Positions 30,054 through 41,107 of a DNA stretch of 64,000 nucleotides are shown here, piece after piece. The notes below the pieces were generated by a model. It had not been told where the DNA came from. It saw only the letters and a list, made by a program, of their open reading frames with translations, and searched no databases. Each line of letters begins with the position of its first letter. The first letter of the stretch is position 1. The stretch spans positions 23,945,003 through 24,009,002 of the forward strand of contig NC_135551.1 of NCBI RefSeq assembly GCF_964340395.1. Direction: 5' to 3'. Both the position numbers and the translations under genes were made by a program. Origin of the DNA: Glandiceps talaboti (lineage: Eukaryota; Hemichordata; Enteropneusta; Spengelidae).

Positions 30054-30086
30054 AGCCCCCGTCGGACGAAGTCCGAGGCGGGGGCT
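30054..30086. other. GC-rich hairpin followed by GTCC-rich run
   Basis: agcccccgtcggac pairs with gtccgaggcgggggct around gaa. This is followed by tccgtgcgtgtgtgc and (gtcc)n to about 30165. A related ctgcgggggct occurs near the other end (33412). The pair may mark the boundaries of an inner element nested in the TIR transposon. Confidence 0.5.
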
Positions 30087-31646
30087 TTATAAATTGGGTT
30101 CTGTCCGTGCGTGTGTGCATCCGTGCGTCCGTCCGTCCGTGCATGCATGCGTGTGTCCGTCCTCAGCCATATCTCGGACAATCATGGACCGATTCCTTCC
30201 AAAATTGGTACATTCATAATTAGATATGAGTTACATATGCACGCTGATTTTCTTTTGGATGCGATGTGGTTTAGCTGATTTACAAACATTTAAAATATTT
30301 CACATGTCTGTAACAATAATTTGTAGAGTAAATTGTACATGTGTATGAACATGGGTTCAGAATTGCAATCATCGAATTCAAATTTAGATTATCGAATTCA
30401 AATTCAGATTAGATTCGGATGTTTGTAAGAGTGACTTTTGTTTTTTATATCTGCATCGATAAAAGGTAAGGAGAATTATTATTCTTTATTGTCAATGTGC
30501 TTTGGATAATTGTTAATCTTTATTGTCAATGCGCTTTGTACCAGTATGAAAACTAGTGCACACTTCATTACATACAATGCATTTCATGCTGTGCCAATCA
30601 TAATTGTACATTTGTGGTAAATGGTATGTGTGTAAATAAAGCTTTTAAATGAAAGTTGTAAGCGCAAGTATGCATATTTGTTTATCAAAATCATCAAATA
30701 TGGCCGGAAAACGGTTTATTGTACTTTTTGAGAATTATTTGGTCCCTATCCAATTCGTCTAATATATGAATATGTCTAATAGTGTGAATCCAAATCTGAG
30801 AATATTGTGCAAGATCGCCAACGTTATCCAAAAAGAGGCTGATGACGTATGTGCTTTAGATTTCATTCATGAATTGTAGTGCTCGCACAAAATTTCTTCC
30901 ATTCTCCACGATACAGTAGATTCCGTTGTAAGTTTAACCCTACATTATCAGTGTTCTCCACGAGGGGTTTTTGAGGGGCGCACCGCCCCTCTGTTTTCAT
31001 GGACCGCCCCTCTGTTTGCGTTCAGCGCCCCTTTGTTTTGATGTGAACGTCTTCAAGAGATTCTATTCAATGCCGTTAATGAAGGAAGTGAACAGCGACA
31101 CTGCGTCTATCATCATTTATGAACTTATTTATCGCCTTGATTATAACAATGGTAGCCGAAACAAAAACAGTAAATGTAGTACCGTCGTAAAGTAGAAGAC
31201 GGTATGTTGGTAGTTTCTATGGCCGGGTATATCAAGCCGGTAATTTCCAAGCCTTCCCGTATACGTAATACAGTACGCATACGATGTACGATGTCACGGC
31301 AATTTTCACATTGTATCGATAAATACGAACAAAATCATAAAATTTATACATGTTCTTTAGAAATAACTACTCCGGTACGGTTCCATGGTAAAATTTATGT
31401 CCTAAATGATCACGTTTGGATGTGAATCGCGATCGTAGTACCACGAGGTAGCTCCAATGTGGCAGCCATGTTTGTTACTGCACGTTTGCACTGAACGTAT
31501 TCGGTTATTCTTAGCCCAAATTCGTCACATTAAAAATGTACGTATTTCCGGCAAATTTGGATGAAAAATCATTTTCCATTCATGAAAATTAAAAGGATAT
31601 CAAATTTTAGAGAAATAAAGGGAAATGAATTGTTTTCAATTAATTT

Positions 31647-31943
31647 TTATGAATGACATGCACCAGATTCAGTAATCAAAAATTGGGGTGAACCTTGATG
31701 TATACTACCAATAATTGCAAATTTACCAGGGCAAGTCTGTTTTGGTGTTGGAGGACCTGGGTTTGTTTCTATATCACCTCCAAGCAGGAGCAACATCCTG
31801 GTGTAATAATTATAATACAAGTAAAGGCGAAGAATACAAGCGCAGCAGAAGGACAATATCTTTGTTAATTTTACATTGATCATGTAGTGCACAGAATAAA
31901 AACTTCCTACAGACTGCCTGTATTGTTGGACACACATTCCCAT
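31647..31943 (-). CDS. 2A-like leader ORF with start of a protease-like domain (fragment)
   Basis: 98-aa minus-strand ORF. Residues ~36-66 are hydrophobic and end in the motif LLLLGGDIETNPGP, an intact 2A-like (DxExNPGP) ribosome-skipping sequence, with P as the first residue after the skip. The region after it (KQTCPGKFAIIGSIHQGSPQ) resembles the segment before the catalytic cysteine in transposon-borne relatives of herpesvirus tegument-type cysteine proteases. The ORF stops about 15 residues later at ESGACHS, so it is truncated. 2A-like leaders are known from invertebrate retrotransposons and sea-urchin NLR genes. Assignment of the post-2A part is tentative; the 2A motif is certain. Confidence 0.6.
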   Translation of the reverse strand: MGMCVQQYRQSVGSFYSVHYMINVKLTKILSFCCACILRLYLYYNYYTRMLLLLGGDIETNPGPPTPKQTCPGKFAIIGSIHQGSPQFLITESGACHS

Positions 31944-32084
31944 GATTGTTTTATTGCTAATACCTAGTCAGTAATTTGAAATATAAACTAAGACAATTGG
32001 ACTTTCTATTTCTAGTTCTTTCAAGTGTTTGTATCCTTGGTACAACTTATAATATTGTAGTGAGTTCTAGGACAAGTTTCTAAT

Positions 32085-32190
32085 AATGTATGTACTGTCC
32101 TATCACCTGTCTTTTATTTTATGTATGTACTGTCCTATCACCTGTCTTTTATTTTATGTATGTACTGTCCTATCACATGTGTTTTATTAG
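32085..32190 (+). repeat. Three tandem ~38-bp repeats
   Basis: tatgtactgtcctatcacct + gtcttttattttatg is repeated three times; the third copy has catgtgttttattag. Confidence 0.85.
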
Positions 32191-32313
32191 ATTTTGGTTG
32201 TTGTCTTTGCTTTTGTTCTCTTTGTGTTCTCTAGTTCTCTAGTGGTCTATGTTCAGACCAGCAGTTAATTTGGGACGGTGCCCAAATCCTACTTTAACCT
32301 CCTCAACTGAAGA

Positions 32314-33396
32314 GTGTTCTCGGGTTCTGAGAACTTTGTTATTGTATTTATGTCTGTTGTGCAAGGTGTGTGCCTTTGTTGTGTCTGTATGCTTGTAAAC
32401 CAGTACAGGATCCAACAATTTACTCCTACCACTGATATTGAATTTCATAAAATGGAGAGTGTATTTGAGAGTGCTCTAGAAATTTCATCCCAGTGTATTC
32501 TTATAGTGAAAGACTATGGTATGGCATTATTTACTCAAGATGACCAGTTCCACTTGTTCGATCCTCATAGCAGAAGTGATCAAGGTTATTCAATGCCTGA
32601 TGGACATGCAGTTCTTATCATTTTCAAGACAATACATGATCTCTGTACCCATTTAAGACAACTAACATCAACATTGACTGAGGATTCTCTTGCAAGTGTG
32701 GCTTTTGAAATTACTCCTACACTAGTCTATACAACAAATAGTCCAAGTGATTCCTTTAACCTTACAGCACATTATGGGATATGTTCATCTGCCATCATAA
32801 CATGTACAACTGAAGAAAAGTATATACATAAGACGAAACAAACACTTAAAGTTGATAATAAAAAAAAATTCTCAAAAACAGAAAGATCATGTGCGCGTAA
32901 AATTAATGTCGCGAACCCTGATTTAAAGGAAGTACAAATGTATTCAACAGAGCAAGACACATTAACACAATATACTAGTGAAACAGCTTCATGTAGTGTC
33001 AAAAGCATGCCACAGGTGTGTAAAACAGACCAATTACAAAGAACTGTTTCACAACCTTTGTCATGTGTACTTAAAATTAATGTCACAAAACCTCATTTAA
33101 AAAAGGTACAGATATATTCAACAAAACAACAAACATTAACTCACAAAAACACTTGTGAGATAGCTACATATAGAGTCCATAGCATGACACAGGTGTGTAA
33201 ATCAGACAAATTACAAAGAACTGTTTCACAAACAAGTTATCAGCACAGTGATAATGATTGTAAAATCATTAGTGATTCTGCACCAGTTACACATTATTAT
33301 CATCCAATTGACAAATCATGGCAATTTGCAAAAGCAATACTGTTTTCTTTGTCCCCACCAAAACACACTTTATTTTTTGGGGGGCTAGGACTTTAA
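32314..33396 (+). CDS. Transposon-borne protein with tegument-type cysteine-protease C-terminal half
   Basis: 360-aa ORF. Residues ~48-125 contain VFESALEISSQCILIVKDYG, then FHLFDPHSRSDQGYSMPDGH and AVLIIFKTIHDL. The FDPHSR box supplies the Asp and His of the Cys-Asp-His triad in herpesvirus-tegument-like deubiquitinases (family C76-like), which also occur in animal mobile elements. The catalytic Cys half is absent from this ORF; a candidate lies on the opposite strand at 31647-31943. Residues ~195-310 are two tandem ~60-aa repeats (S-C-x-x-K-I-N-V ... Q-V-C-K-T/S-D-K/Q-L-Q-R-T-V-S-Q), apparently an internal duplication. The first ~30 residues are probably not native coding sequence. Likely a decayed or rearranged gene. 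Confidence 0.5.
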   Translation: MFSGSENFVIVFMSVVQGVCLCCVCMLVNQYRIQQFTPTTDIEFHKMESVFESALEISSQCILIVKDYGMALFTQDDQFHLFDPHSRSDQGYSMPDGHAVLIIFKTIHDLCTHLRQLTSTLTEDSLASVAFEITPTLVYTTNSPSDSFNLTAHYGICSSAIITCTTEEKYIHKTKQTLKVDNKKKFSKTERSCARKINVANPDLKEVQMYSTEQDTLTQYTSETASCSVKSMPQVCKTDQLQRTVSQPLSCVLKINVTKPHLKKVQIYSTKQQTLTHKNTCEIATYRVHSMTQVCKSDKLQRTVSQTSYQHSDNDCKIISDSAPVTHYYHPIDKSWQFAKAILFSLSPPKHTLFFGGLGL

Positions 33397-33774
33397 GTCT
33401 CAAACATCCACTGCGGGGGCTATGTCATCTTCGATGGCTTGTTATTTATAATTCAGTAGTATATTGGTACGTTGTTTGAAAGTGGAAGTATACAGTATGA
33501 GTCTGAAACGATTTTCAATTTTAGGTCAGTTAAGTTAGAGGGGGGGGGGGTCTGGGATCCGGGACCTAACTTAAGCTTAGATATATTATATTGAACTTTT
33601 GATGTTGCCACTAAGTTGATGTCAGTTTCCGCATTCGCTATTTCTTGTGAGACTTCACAAATTTGGCGATTTTATTATTTTTTTCTCAAATACGTAAAAA
33701 AAAGTTTAGGGTCAGCAGTGAAAAACTAGATGAGGGTCGGGTCCCTAGAACGAAACAATTATTTTAGGCCTAAC

Positions 33775-34436
33775 AGAGTGACTATCTCTAAGTTTAACCA
33801 TGCCAGTGAAGTCAGTTTTCATGATCTTTCTTGGGGCAGCAGCGTTCATATATTTATGTGATAAGATATCATTTGTCATTAAATGCATGATAGATAATAT
33901 GACTATCCAAGATAGAAACATTCTCCATGTCAATCCCATGTCCAGGACAGTCTTTGTTGACCCAGGCTACTTGGTGTCGGCATCTAGGAAATGATGGACG
34001 TGAGAGCGCCCTCAGTGGCAGTCTGGGTACTGGAAACTAAAATTATTCTATAATTCACTATACTACAAGACATGACTACTCAGCCATCATTTTTAAAATA
34101 ATATTTATTTCACACAAATCTTTTTTTTTTAAACTTACAAACACTCAGTAGTTAGAACTGTGCATTTACATTTTGGTCAGAAATAATGTGAATTCTCTCC
34201 AGAAAGCTTAAAGGCAAACAATTCAAATCTATTTGTAACTAATAGAGTAAAGAAATCACAAACTGCTGACAAGGTTAAAAAATGCAACAATCTACTAACT
34301 GGAGTAAAGTAATCGCATCAAAACTAGAGATTACAGTACATAAACTGGAATTCTAGCCATGCGAACTTTTTAATCATCAAATCTGAATTCTTTCTTGCAT
34401 ATCTACAGCAAACCAATTCACATCACATGACAGATT
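33775..34436. other. 3' flank of NDUFB4
   Basis: Contains the presumed 3' UTR of NDUFB4, with a minus-strand AATAAA at about 34104-34109. Nothing else recognised. Confidence 0.4.
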
Positions 34437-37400
34437 TCAACCAGAGATTAAATTGGGTGGCACCCGTTGTATTCCCTTTGCATTCAGTTCCTGTCGACGT
34501 CGCTGTAAAAATGATCAGAAATACCATTATTTTCAAATGAAAGGATTAAATGCGGTGATTAGCACTGATTAGTTTTGTACATATTTTGCCCACTATATGT
34601 ACTTCACCTCAGATAGGGGTACCCTGCCCTCCCTGAAATCATGCTTCTGATTAGCTATCCATGCTGAAAAAACTGCCATCAACATATCAGAAATGAACTT
34701 GTGAATTTCTTACATAACAAATAAATATCTATCATTTCTCTGCTGCACTGAAAAGTACATACGAGTCACTGAGAAGAGAAGAATTGACAACATTAAAATT
34801 TTCCCTAAACATTCAATAATTCTTTTTTTCAAAAGTCTTATTAAAAAAAATAAATAAATAACTGACCAATTTTTAGTATATATATTTGATACTAGATGAA
34901 AAACAAAGATCCCAGTTGCAGCTAGTGTATCACAGCTGAAAAGTTACAAAGCAATTCTCCTTGGGTAGACTGTAAGATTTGTTATTATCATTTCATGTAT
35001 GTTAGCAAGTCAAAAAAGAAACACCCACAAATTTCCATGATTTTATCTGAATTCTCTAGTTATCGTTATCACTATCAGTAATAACACATTCACAAGGACA
35101 TTCAGAACCCAGTTTGGATTTGGACTAAAATTCAGCATTGAAAAACAGGTGTCTGGCAAAGCTATAGGTAACACTAACAAAAGAATGACCAACTGTATGG
35201 ACACTACTGATAAGATATCACTAATGCAGAAGTCTGGCATTGAAACCTTGGCCTTTATTATTATAAGGACATCAGACAGCTTCTGATGATGATGGTTTCA
35301 GTACATATACCAGTACCTTGACAATACACATTGCAAACAGTTACATCACCTCCCCCCAAGCCAACTCCCCATGCAATATCAGTATCTCTAGATAGAACAT
35401 GACCAGTCATAGTGTTTTTGCTAAGGTTGGGTAACCCTGGTAAAAGAAATGGAGAAAGGAGTAAAAGTTGCATAGTTTCCCATACAGTCTACCTTCATTT
35501 TGTTTGGGAACCCTAGCCTGGAGAACCCCAGTAGATTTTACCTGCTTTTAATACTGCCCTTAACAAAAACACTGAATGACAAAACTATTATTCTATGGTG
35601 ATTTCATATGGACAAAGGCTACAACCAGAATACGGCACATTGGGACACCACTAGCAAGGTCAAATGTAGAACCATCCAACTGTTTTATGATCTTGCTAAT
35701 GAGTGAACTTGAAATACTTACCCGGTCATATCTGAAGAGGGTATACAATGCTAGAGGAGGTCCAATGATCCAAAATATACCCATAAATGAGGTCTTTGGC
35801 GTTGCTTTGAAATAGTTGTAACCATCAGCCCTAGCAGTGGACCATCTTAACACTGCTGCATCTTCCTGTTGGAAAGACAAGCACAAAGCACATCTACTTT
35901 AGGATGCAAATTGGTGTATGTTTACACATAGACCCCTACACAAAAGTAGGGTACTAAGTATATAATTTACAACATAATGTGTCATTTGATTGCAGATTGG
36001 AAGATTTGCATATCATCATGTCACAAGAACAAGGCCTCATCCATTATTACACTGCACCATAGACAATGAAGAGGAGATTACCTATAATTATAGTAGTAAT
36101 AGTATTACTATTAGTGACATACCACATACATGTACATGTATGTGCAAATTTATACTTAACTTCAAACATTGTTTTTTGCAAAGATTGGTGAACTTCGCTG
36201 ACAGAAAATCAGGTTAAACTTTCAGTTTCATGATATAATGTACCATTTTGAGGTTTGTTTGGGAAACTGGTAAAGTGACCGGGGAACTCCCATAGATTTT
36301 ATCGAATTTACTAACTTGGCAAAACACAATCCTGCTTGCAGACTGAGTTAGTTAGGACTCGATTCTAACACTGCCCCTTACATAGCTCTGGATGTATATG
36401 CTATGGGGTTGACACATCTCCCATCTGCTATGGTTTCTCCCTCTCTTTAACAATGAGACTGCACAGATTTCATGCACACAGAGTTTGGGAATAAAAACCA
36501 CCCATACCTTTGCTAATGACTATATACATTTTGTACAAGATATACGATATGACAGCTGCTTAAACATGTACAAGGTTGTGTGCATGTGCAATATTGAGCT
36601 AATCTGTTTTGCATGACTTACAAATGTACTGTTGTCTGTTTTGCAGCTGAAGCGAACGTTAGACAAGAAATGATAGAATAGACAAGACATAGGTTGAATT
36701 TAACGAATCAAAGTTAGTTTCTGTATTTTATATAGTCATTAGAAAGGGTATGGGTGGTTTTTATTCCTCAAATATGTGCAAATGAAATCTGTTCACAGTC
36801 TCATTGTTACATGTAGGGAGGAACCATAGCAGAGAGGCAATACATGTAAGTGTCGAACCTCATAGCATATACATAATTCAGAGCTATCCCTTGCATGTAC
36901 AAGGAAAGCGACAATGTCCTAAATGATCCTGACTTACTCCATCTGCAAGATTAAGCAAAATTACATGTAGCTGCAATAATTGTAGCTCTGTTTTTTATTT
37001 ACAACATTTTTTATTTAGATTATATTTTGTGTGACTCAACATTATTCCTTTTACAATTTATTTTCTTACGGGGTAAGTGTAGGACCGAGAGTGACATAGC
37101 AAAACCGCTACAAGTACTGCATCTAAAGCAAAGTATATAATAACAAACTTTATTTATTCCTACATTGTATATGTACATTTTGTATATTCCTGCTTGCAAC
37201 ATAGACAGTGGAGAAGGGGCGGTGTATGTCAGGACTCGATTCAGACAAAGTTTCATTTAGCCCGTGCGTCGGGACTAAAATTTTGATATCCCATTCAAAC
37301 CAAGAGACCTCGTCCCGACTTATTCCGGCTGCAACTTGTGCAAGCAGGACTTGGCAAAACACTGGCAAAGGAAGGTACAATGTACAATGTATATTCAATG

Positions 37401-37795
37401 CTAAACAATGATGATATATGTATAACTATATTTCAAAGTTTTAGTTTCACAGACTCTCTGATTAGTTCATCACCAAACACTATTATTTCACAGTATGTAT
37501 ATACATTCATATTATATATATGCGCTAAAATAATAATACAAATGTAATGTTACATTACGTGAAACTTGGCTAGGCACGTAAACAGGCAAGGTCAACCAAG
37601 GGCAATAATGCACTGCTAAAAAATCTTACAAAAAATACAACATCTACACTGGACATGGTAACTTACAATAGTTCCTTCGATATAGGGATTGTGTAACTTC
37701 CGTTGAAACTCCCTCCTCAACCGATGTCTGATTTCTGTTCGTTCAAATTCTGCTCGTTTCACTTCAGCTGTGACTCCCGACGCACGGTCCGCCAT
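34437..37795 (-). CDS. NDUFB4: NADH dehydrogenase (ubiquinone) 1 beta subcomplex subunit 4
   Basis: Accessory subunit of mitochondrial complex I (inner membrane, P module), not catalytic. Three phase-0 exons on the minus strand: 37795-37667 (43 codons), 35865-35722 (48 codons) and 34502-34437 (21 codons plus TGA), about 112 aa versus about 129 in human. Exon 1 ends REFQRKLHNPYIEGTI, corresponding to the vertebrate KREYLLQYNDPNRRGLI region. Exon 2 has ALRW-like AAVLRWSTARADGYNYFKAT, then P-K-T-S-F-M-G and a single membrane span (IFWIIGPPLALYTLF). Exon 3 is a short basic tail (RRRQELNAKGIQRVPPNLIS). Donors are gtaagt; acceptors are caacag and tttacag. The ATG at 37795 (MADRASGV) is preferred; an in-frame ATG 11 codons upstream (37828) is possible. 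Head-to-head with the presumed SCMH1 promoter. Confidence 0.88.
35887..37666. other. NDUFB4 intron 1 content
   Basis: 1.8-kb intron plus flanks with no second gene seen. Phrases ggactcgattc and cttggcaaaacac recur at 36310-36370 and 37229-37365, so it probably holds two diverged copies of an interspersed repeat. Confidence 0.35.
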
Positions 37796-38090
37796 GATTG
37801 CAAAGTGAACCCTTAACTCAACTGTCATTTGTTAACTCGTTTAAAAAACGTTGTGTAACTGTTGTCAATGGGGTGAAATTATCAAGATGGCACGCATTTA
37901 ATTAAAAAATTACACTCTTAGAAAGCAAATCTAATATTATTCGTGGAAAGGAAAAAGCATGGACAAAATAAACTTTCAACTCAGTATAAGAACACTGATT
38001 TTTCTAGGGAGTTTTATGTACAATGCATTGTGGGTAGTCCAATATGGCTGGCTATTGAAAGAAAACTTTGCTGCGTGAACAAACTGAACC
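37796..38090. promoter_or_regulatory. Candidate bidirectional promoter, NDUFB4 / SCMH1
   Basis: The interval lies between the NDUFB4 start and the first predicted exon on +. It holds caagatggcacgc (37883), similar to the YY1-type initiator element common at nuclear mitochondrial genes, caatgcattgtgggtag (38021) and aatatggctgg (38041). There is no obvious TATA box. Divergent use is inferred from gene order; the + strand transcript start is not proven. Confidence 0.35.
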
Positions 38091-38152
38091 GATGAAAAGT
38101 CGGCATTTTGTTATCAAGATCAGCTACAAACATAACTTTGAGCATCAACTAG
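38091..38152 (+). other. Predicted first non-coding exon (SCMH1)
   Basis: Ends at a donor ctag|gtaaag (38153). Without long ORF; the start is only approximate. It is proposed as 5' UTR because the next plausible exon (40509-40590) and the first coding exon lie downstream on the same strand. Confidence 0.25.
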
Positions 38153-39861
38153 GTAAAGTTTACCATTTCAGTTTTTTCTTGAACTTAATTCATGTGTAAT
38201 CTGCTCAATGTCGCTCCTGGGTCGCGAAGAGGGTAGCGTTTTAGATCGTACGTACGTACATGTGGGCTGGGCATATGCAAAGGTGTTCATTTGTACAGTT
38301 CCTGTCGCACTACCACCATGAACTATGACCTTTAAGGATACTGGCACACTTTTTTTTCAAGGAGAACACGTGATTATAACATAGAATATACTCTGTTCTG
38401 TATGAACTGACTACATGATATCTTGATAGGAAACACTAAGATTTGTAACCAGAAACACAAACTACTATAGTAACGCTACGAAGTTTATTTATATATATTT
38501 TTGATTTCGGTATTTCATTTGTCAAACATGATCGAAAACTTCTACTTTTCTCTCACGAAATGTTAACAAATTGGATAAGTGAATTTGTAAGGTTTCTCAA
38601 TTTGAAAAAGAAAAACTGGCCAAGTCTCATTCCAAGGTTTACTAACGTATTCAACAGATGAAACATTTATTTACGGTGCACTGAGAGGTCATCCAATGAC
38701 CTGCATTTTTTACAGCATGTTTTCCATCCCGTGTATATATATATACATGTGTATATAAGCTGCACGTATGAGTCATACAGAGTACATGAATAACATATTA
38801 ATTGATGTTTTTGTTTTGTCATTTTTACAAGACCACACCCCAGCCATGCTCTATTAAATTCTAATAATGATATATTTCTTTTTTTAAGTTCAAATACCAA
38901 AATATACGAATGTAGGAAATGGTATGTTTTAAAATCGTAAATAAATGTATTGATAATATTAAGAGAAAGTGAATATCACAACATAAATATTTGATGTGAT
39001 AATTTAAGATGTATTATGTTCAGTTAAACACCGAAACTGACGGAAAAACCCTCAAAATCGCAGCAAAACACTACAATTATTGCAGCTAAGTTTGAGTCCA
39101 ATAACCACTAGAATTTAGTTTTAGAGAAAGTGAATATATTGAATTAAGTATCGCCACATAAGCATTTGATTTGATAATTTGAGATTTATGATGTTCAGTT
39201 TGGGTCCAGTAACCACTAGAATTTAGTTTTGGATCACCAGTTTCAATCTCCAGCTCCATGGGTCACTTATTATTTTCAAAGTATGACGATGAAGCTAGAA
39301 AAAATTATGAAATATTGTTGATTCATGATCATAGTGTGTACATTGTTTACATGTGAAGGCATTTCTATGTATTACATATATATATATTAATTGGTTTCAT
39401 CGGATTCATTATGTTACAGCTATTGTAAGAAATTAAAAGTAAAACATTAATTTTTGAAAGATTTGTTTTAAGAAAAAATATACACCCAAAGACAAAGTTT
39501 TTTGGGGAAATGGCGGATAAAATAAATATAATGTTGATGGTGACTAAATTATTGACCCACTATTATGTTGCTGTAGAGCCAACAATATGTAAAACTGGTG
39601 ATTCACTTGAACCAATGACTAAAAAAGTAAATCTCACATCCTGAGTACATATGGTATGTTATACAATTCTTAAGCATTCAGTGCTCACCCAGTGCTCTTA
39701 GTTGAGTGCTGGGGTGGCCAGAACGTTTATGGCTTACTTTGAAAAAATTGGAGTATTCAAAGCAGGTCCTGATACCTGGATAGTATCGTATGGAATAATG
39801 GAATCGGTTCTATTCTGGTCGGTTTTCGGAACATCAGGTAATGAGTAACAAGATTAGAGAC

Positions 39862-40010
39862 AATCGGATTAAAATGTGATGTAGGAATATGGCTCAATTT
39901 CTTTATTTACCTCTATTTCCTTCCCATATTATTGTTTGTTTTTTATTTTGTTATTCCGGGAGTAAGCACCTGTCCAGCAAGTATCCTGGATGGTCCTACA
40001 TTTTGTATCT
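39862..40010 (+). mobile_element. Diverged relative of the caatctgattaaaatc family
   Basis: caatcggattaaaatgtgat + gtaggaatatggctcaattt is followed by ctatttccttccc and a T-rich run, as in the copy at 60222-60383. The right part is not identifiable. Confidence 0.4.
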
Positions 40011-40508
40011 TTCAAACAGAAGTCTGATAGATACAACTACTGTGTTGTAGAAATGAATTCTTTTAATTCAGTTTCATTTTCAGTCCTTTGACTTGTGATG
40101 GGTTTTTCCCAATTGTCATGTGACTGTTCTGAGGTGGCAGATTTGATAAGTGAAGTACTCTCATCAGGGTTCAACAGTTTTAATGCGAGTGTCCTGAGGT
40201 GGCAGGTTTAATACATTTGTAGGTGAAATACCATGTGTGGGTTTCTCAGTTGTTATGCGAGTGTTCTGAAGTGTGGGTTTGACAGGTGAAATACCTGTCT
40301 GAATTAACTGTTCAGAGATGGCAGATTTGATAAATGAAATTCCCTGTGTGAGTTCCCCAATTTTCATGGTGAGTGTTCTGAGGTGGTAAGTTTTAAAATA
40401 ACTGTCTTGTGGTCCTTATAACCTTAGTTACAAGAGGAACCAGGATATTTCATATTTTGAGATTTCTATATACAAAAACATCTGTTCTCTTTGTTTATTT
40501 ATTTATAG

Positions 40509-40590
40509 ATACCTTTCAAATACAACAACTGATAGCCTTCAAGGAGCCAAAAAACACACACTTGACCAATCCTATGCAATGAAATGAAAG
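40509..40590 (+). other. Predicted second non-coding exon (SCMH1)
   Basis: Bounded by a good acceptor (tttatttatag|at) and donor (gaaag|gtaagc), 82 bp, with no ORF carried through. It could be 5' UTR of SCMH1 or a chance pair of sites. Confidence 0.3.
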
Positions 40591-41107
40591 GTAAGCAGTT
40601 GATTTTGTGGAGTTAATAAGCAATTTAATAACGGATCTTTTTATGTTTTAAAAATGAAATAAAATCAGGTAATATAATCATACTTGTTTGTTAGGCTAAA
40701 TATGTTCTTTTGTTATTCAATTTCTTCATGAATCTACCATTAGTCTTCCTTGAGAAATGAATGGATGATGTCATTAATAAAAATGGCACGAGGTGAGATT
40801 ATATGTTTTTTACTCAAGTGAAAATACTTACTTAAAAACCTTGATTTATTTAGTAGAAGCTCACCCAAAGAACAAGTTGACTTGTAAGTTGTATTGATTG
40901 GTAAGACGTTTGACTATAGATTAATCTGTACCACTTATTGCATTTAATTATCATCTATTTATATTTTAACTAAATTTGAAAGTCTGGTTTTTCAAGTTCA
41001 TGTATATCGCCATTTTGCCCATTTTGAACTGTCCTCTAGTGGTCATTCTGAGTATTTGTGATGTCATTCCCTTCTAACCTTGAACTTAGGGATTCTCAAG
41101 GATAATG

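Larger units (their letters stand above)
29839..33611. mobile_element. 3.77-kb TIR transposon with TAA target duplication
   Basis: The left end ggggcaacatcaacagttca (29839) and the right end, in complement gtggcaacatcaaaagttca (33611), are inverted repeats extending about 40 bp through atataatatatctaa. TAA flanks both ends (29836-29838 and 33612-33614), and the intact relative at about 397-410 has a single ttaag there, so TAA is the duplicated target. A 3-bp TWA duplication with G-rich TIRs points to PIF/Harbinger, but no transposase is visible. Inside are a C-rich hairpin, a 2A-like ORF on - and a protease-like ORF on +. Confidence 0.7.
29610..33774 (+). mobile_element. Repeat family A, copy 3, split by a 3.77-kb insertion
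   Basis: Left part 29610-29838 begins aggcctaacaaaaaaaaac and right part 33612-33774 ends attttaggcctaac. Joined without the insertion they form about 390 bp, like copies 1 and 2. Confidence 0.7.
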
